Of a stretch of DNA of 64,000 nt, positions 61,000 to 64,000 are shown one piece after another. The stretch spans positions 558,001 to 622,000 of the forward strand of contig NZ_JBHULM010000011.1 of NCBI RefSeq assembly GCF_042684485.1, in the 5' to 3' direction. Origin of the DNA: Oceanihabitans gracilariae (GTDB lineage Bacteria; Bacteroidota; Bacteroidia; Flavobacteriales; Flavobacteriaceae). The position numbers were made by a program, and so were the translations under genes. Within the stretch, counting starts at the first letter, position 1. Each line of letters opens with the position of its first letter. A model generated the notes under the pieces. It was not told where the DNA came from, did not search any database, and saw nothing but the letters and a program-made list of their open reading frames with translations.

Positions 61000-62754
61000 A
61001 TGTATAGAAGTCATAATTGTGGTGAGCTAAATGCATCACATACAAATACAGAAGTAACACTTGCAGGTTGGGTACAAAAATCTAGAGACAAAGGATTTAT
61101 TGTTTGGGTAGATTTACGAGATAGATACGGAATTACACAATTAGTTTTTGATGAAGAACGCACTTCAAAAAGCCTTTTAGAACAAGCACAAAAATTAGGT
61201 CGTGAATTTGTTATTCAAGTAAAAGGAACCGTTATTGAACGTGCATCTAAAAACCCTAAAATGTCTACTGGTGACATAGAAATTTTAGTTTCTGAATTAA
61301 CCATTTTAAACGAAGCACTTTTACCTCCTTTTACTATAGAAGATGATACCGATGGAGGAGAAGAATTACGTATGAAATATCGTTACCTAGATATTAGACG
61401 TAACCCTGTAAAAGACAGCCTTATTTTTAGATCTAAAGTAACTCAAGAAGTTAGAAACTATTTAGCTAAAGAAGGTTTTATAGAAGTAGAAACTCCTTAT
61501 TTAATAAAATCTACACCAGAAGGTGCTCGTGATTTTGTGGTACCAAGCAGAATGAACGAAGGCCAATTCTACGCCTTACCTCAATCTCCTCAAACCTTCA
61601 AGCAATTGCTTATGGTTGGTGGTATGGATAAGTATTTTCAAATTGTAAAATGCTTTAGAGACGAAGACTTACGTGCAGACAGACAGCCAGAATTTACACA
61701 GATAGACTGCGAAATGGCATTTATAGACCAAGAAGACATTTTAAATGCTTTTGAAGGTTTAACACGTCACCTATTAAAAGAAATCAATGGTGTGGAAATA
61801 GAAAAATTTCCAAGAATGCTATATGATGACGCGATGCGTTTATACGGAAATGACAAACCAGACATTCGTTTCGGAATGGAGTTTGGAGAGCTAAATGCAG
61901 TTGCGCAACATAAAGACTTTGGCGTTTTTAACAATGCAGAACTAGTAGTTGGTATTGCTGTTCCTGGCGGAAACACATATACCAGAAAAGAAATTGACAA
62001 ACTTATTAGTTGGGTAAAACGTCCGCAGATTGGTGCCTTAGGAATGGTATACTGTAGATATAATGACGACGGAAGCTTTAAATCTTCTGTTGATAAATTT
62101 TACAACCAAGAAGACTTAGCCAAATGGGCAGAAGTTACAGGAGCTAAACCTGGCGATTTAATATGTGTACTATCTGGTGACACCAATAAAGTAAGAGCAC
62201 AACTAAGCGCCTTACGTATGGAGTTAGCAACACGTTTAGGTTTACGCGACCCAAAAGTATTTGCTCCTCTTTGGGTAATAGACTTCCCATTATTAGAACT
62301 TGATGAAGAAACTGGTAATTACCACGCCATGCATCATCCGTTTACTTCACCTAAACCAGGACAAATAGAATTACTAGATACCAATCCTGGTGAAGTAAAA
62401 GCAAACGCTTACGATTTAGTTTTAAACGGAAACGAAATTGGTGGTGGTTCTATTAGAATTCACGATAAGAAAACACAAGGTATCATGTTAAAACATTTAG
62501 GTTTTACTGAAGAAGAAGCAAAAGCACAATTTGGCTTTTTAATGGATGCTTTTGAATATGGTGCACCACCTCATGGTGGACTCGCTTTTGGTCTAGACAG
62601 ACTAGTAGCTATTTTAGGAGGCCAAGAAACTATTAGAGACTTTATTGCTTTCCCAAAAAACAATTCTGGTCGAGACGTCATGATAGATGCTCCTGCTCCT
62701 ATTGATGAGGAACAACTAACAGAGCTAAATTTAAAGCTAAACTTAAAATCATAA
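61000..62754 (+). CDS. aspS: Aspartyl-tRNA synthetase
   Basis: Charges tRNA-Asp. Class IIb synthetase: N-terminal OB-fold (VTLAGWVQKSRDKGFIVWVDLRDRYG), motif 1 region (RSKVTQEVRNYLAKEGFIEVETPYL), motif 2 (QIVKCFRDEDLRADRQPEFTQIDCE), bacterial insertion domain in the middle, and motif 3 GGLAFGLDRLVAILGG. The 584 residues are the bacterial AspRS length, longer than AsnRS at 22373. A perfect terminator follows. Confidence 0.97.
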   Translation: MYRSHNCGELNASHTNTEVTLAGWVQKSRDKGFIVWVDLRDRYGITQLVFDEERTSKSLLEQAQKLGREFVIQVKGTVIERASKNPKMSTGDIEILVSELTILNEALLPPFTIEDDTDGGEELRMKYRYLDIRRNPVKDSLIFRSKVTQEVRNYLAKEGFIEVETPYLIKSTPEGARDFVVPSRMNEGQFYALPQSPQTFKQLLMVGGMDKYFQIVKCFRDEDLRADRQPEFTQIDCEMAFIDQEDILNAFEGLTRHLLKEINGVEIEKFPRMLYDDAMRLYGNDKPDIRFGMEFGELNAVAQHKDFGVFNNAELVVGIAVPGGNTYTRKEIDKLISWVKRPQIGALGMVYCRYNDDGSFKSSVDKFYNQEDLAKWAEVTGAKPGDLICVLSGDTNKVRAQLSALRMELATRLGLRDPKVFAPLWVIDFPLLELDEETGNYHAMHHPFTSPKPGQIELLDTNPGEVKANAYDLVLNGNEIGGGSIRIHDKKTQGIMLKHLGFTEEEAKAQFGFLMDAFEYGAPPHGGLAFGLDRLVAILGGQETIRDFIAFPKNNSGRDVMIDAPAPIDEEQLTELNLKLNLKS

Positions 62755-62760
62755 ATTAAA

Positions 62761-62786
62761 AATCCTGCTAATTGCAGGATTTTTTA
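62761..62786 (+). terminator. Rho-independent terminator of aspS
   Basis: AATCCTGC-TAATT-GCAGGATT followed by TTTT. The stem sequence resembles the CCTGC palindromes near tsf and pyrH. Confidence 0.88.
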
Positions 62787-62798
62787 GTAGTTTTAACT

Positions 62799-64000
62799 AT
62801 GCCAGTAAAACATCCAATATTAAAAAGAATACTAATCTGGAGAACCAAGCACATCTCAAATAAACAGTTTGTATATTTTTTAAGTGCTTTAGTTGGTTTT
62901 ACTTCTGGTGTTGGTGCTGTAATATTAAAAAACCTAACACACTTTATTCAGCATTTATTAGAAACCCGATTGGTACAATATTACCATCAGGCTTTTTATT
63001 TTCTATTTCCAACCATTGGTTTTATACTCGTGTTATTAATTATCAAGTATATCATTAGGGCAAAAGTTAGCCATGGTATACCTTCTACTTTACACGCAAT
63101 AGCCAAACGTAAAGGAATCATAAAAAGCTATCAAATGTTTGGTTCTATACTTACAGCTCCTGTTACTATTGGTTTTGGTGGTTCTGTAGGACTAGAAGGA
63201 CCTGCTGTTGCCACAGGTGCAGCAATTAGCTCTAATATTTCCAGGCTGTTTAGAATGAACCAAAAAACAAAAACCTTATTAATTGGTTGTGCTGCTGCAG
63301 GAGCGCTATCTTCCATTTTTAAGGCTCCTATTGCTGCCATCATTTTTGCCATAGAAGTTTTTAGCTTAGATCTAACTATTGTGTCTATGCTACCTTTGCT
63401 TTTAGCATCGCTTTCTGCGATTCTTACTTCGTATTTTTTCTTTGGTGATGACATCTTACTACCTTTTAGAATTGAGGATAAATTTATTATTTCAGACGTT
63501 CCTTTTTACATGTTTTTAGGTGTTTGCGCTGCGTTTACTTCCATATACTTTAATGAAGTTTATGAAAGAGTGCAAAAACTTTTTGACAAAATAAATACAC
63601 CTCTTAAAAAACTTCTTTTTGGTGGTGCTGCTATTGGTGTGCTTGTATATTTAATTCCGCCACTCTATGGTGAAGGTTTTGATATCATGAACAGCCTCAT
63701 TGCCGGAAATCCAGAAAAAGCCTTGGTAAATAATTTTCTGCATTTAGATTTAACCAATGTTTGGGCTGTTATTCTACTTTTAGCAGGTCTTGTATTTTTT
63801 AAAGTGATAGCTAGTGCTCTTACTTTTGGCGCTGGTGGTGTTGGTGGTATATTTGCACCTACACTTTTCATGGGAAGCATTATGGGAAACTGCATTGCTA
63901 AAATTATAAACAATTGCGGATTGTTTAGCACACCTGTTTCCGAAAGCAATTTTACGCTTGTTGGCATGACTGGCTTATTAGCAGGAATTTTACAAGCACC
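62799..64000 (+). CDS. ClC-family chloride channel/transporter (cut by window end)
   Basis: The frame is open from ATG 62799 to the window end (400 complete codons) and is therefore partial. It is a multi-span protein with ClC signatures: GFGGSVGLEGPAVATGA carries the gating glutamate E133 (usual form GxEGP), APIAAIIFAIEVF matches the second conserved segment, and FGAGGVGGIFAPTLFMGS is the GGxFxP anion-site motif. The tail and any CBS domains lie beyond the edge. It begins 45 bp after the aspS stop, behind a terminator. Confidence 0.93.
   Translation, partial: MPVKHPILKRILIWRTKHISNKQFVYFLSALVGFTSGVGAVILKNLTHFIQHLLETRLVQYYHQAFYFLFPTIGFILVLLIIKYIIRAKVSHGIPSTLHAIAKRKGIIKSYQMFGSILTAPVTIGFGGSVGLEGPAVATGAAISSNISRLFRMNQKTKTLLIGCAAAGALSSIFKAPIAAIIFAIEVFSLDLTIVSMLPLLLASLSAILTSYFFFGDDILLPFRIEDKFIISDVPFYMFLGVCAAFTSIYFNEVYERVQKLFDKINTPLKKLLFGGAAIGVLVYLIPPLYGEGFDIMNSLIAGNPEKALVNNFLHLDLTNVWAVILLLAGLVFFKVIASALTFGAGGVGGIFAPTLFMGSIMGNCIAKIINNCGLFSTPVSESNFTLVGMTGLLAGILQA

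Noticed and set aside
63131..63967. Minus-strand open frames near the window end
   Set aside because: They are antisense to the ClC gene, whose plus-strand frame is open to the edge and carries all family motifs.

Overview
The window is AT-rich chromosomal DNA of a marine-type member of the Flavobacteriaceae (Bacteroidota). This rests on ribosomal protein and EF-Ts sequences of flavobacterial type, two carboxypeptidase-regulatory-domain TonB receptors, a TolQ/ExbD operon with two ExbD genes, almost no Shine-Dalgarno sequences, and many promoters with the Bacteroidota -7 element TAnnTTTG. I infer the family only; the genus cannot be fixed from the sequence alone.

Layout. 1-509: 3' end of polA. 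573-7897: a restriction-modification island between polA and ygiQ. It holds a DpnM-like GATC adenine methylase, a 782-residue protein that joins a PD-(D/E)XK-like region, a DGQHR (DndB-like) domain and a C-terminal HEPN-like Rx4H motif, a DpnII/MboI-type endonuclease, a small tandem-repeat protein, and then a second system: controller-type HTH protein, unknown protein and PD-(D/E)XK nuclease facing a DpnA-like beta-class methylase with an unusual C-terminal extension. 7899-12995: ygiQ, a secreted lipase, an ABC-F protein. 13237-17672: translation block rplM-rpsI, rpsB, tsf, pyrH, frr. 17737-26164: TlpA-like redoxin, DUF5686-like barrel, MMPL/RND protein, asnS, rpoN, a membrane protein. 26161-31426 (minus strand): barrel protein, exbD, exbD, membrane protein, exbB/tolQ, tRNA-Ser, asparaginase, TatD.

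31491-41114 is the most unusual part. An ECF sigma factor and a membrane TPR protein (likely anti-sigma) diverge from a secreted repeat protein, a lipoprotein, a PKD/barrel protein, a CHAT protease, a retropepsin-like protease and an orphan NarL-type response regulator. Directly after the regulator gene lie four copies of a near-perfect palindrome (TACGTAG-AA-CTACGTA). Each is centred exactly 38.5 bp upstream of the end of a TAnnTTTA promoter box. Three of these promoters read into short non-coding units that share a 5' sequence and end in hairpins. The fourth reads into a 39-residue single-span membrane protein. I read this as an activator-controlled family of tandem small RNAs plus a micro-protein, probably controlled by the neighbouring regulator.

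41190-47249: sucB-sucA, a barrel protein, a small hypothetical protein and a polyprenyl synthetase. 47402-54146: tetR-tolC-adaptor-RND efflux operon with a textbook promoter overlapped by a 12-10-12 inverted repeat. 54226-60806: two paralogous TonB receptors and a lipoprotein. 61000-62754: aspS. 62799-64000: 5' part of a ClC chloride channel gene, cut by the window edge.

Functions come from motifs and family resemblance read by eye; no database search was run.
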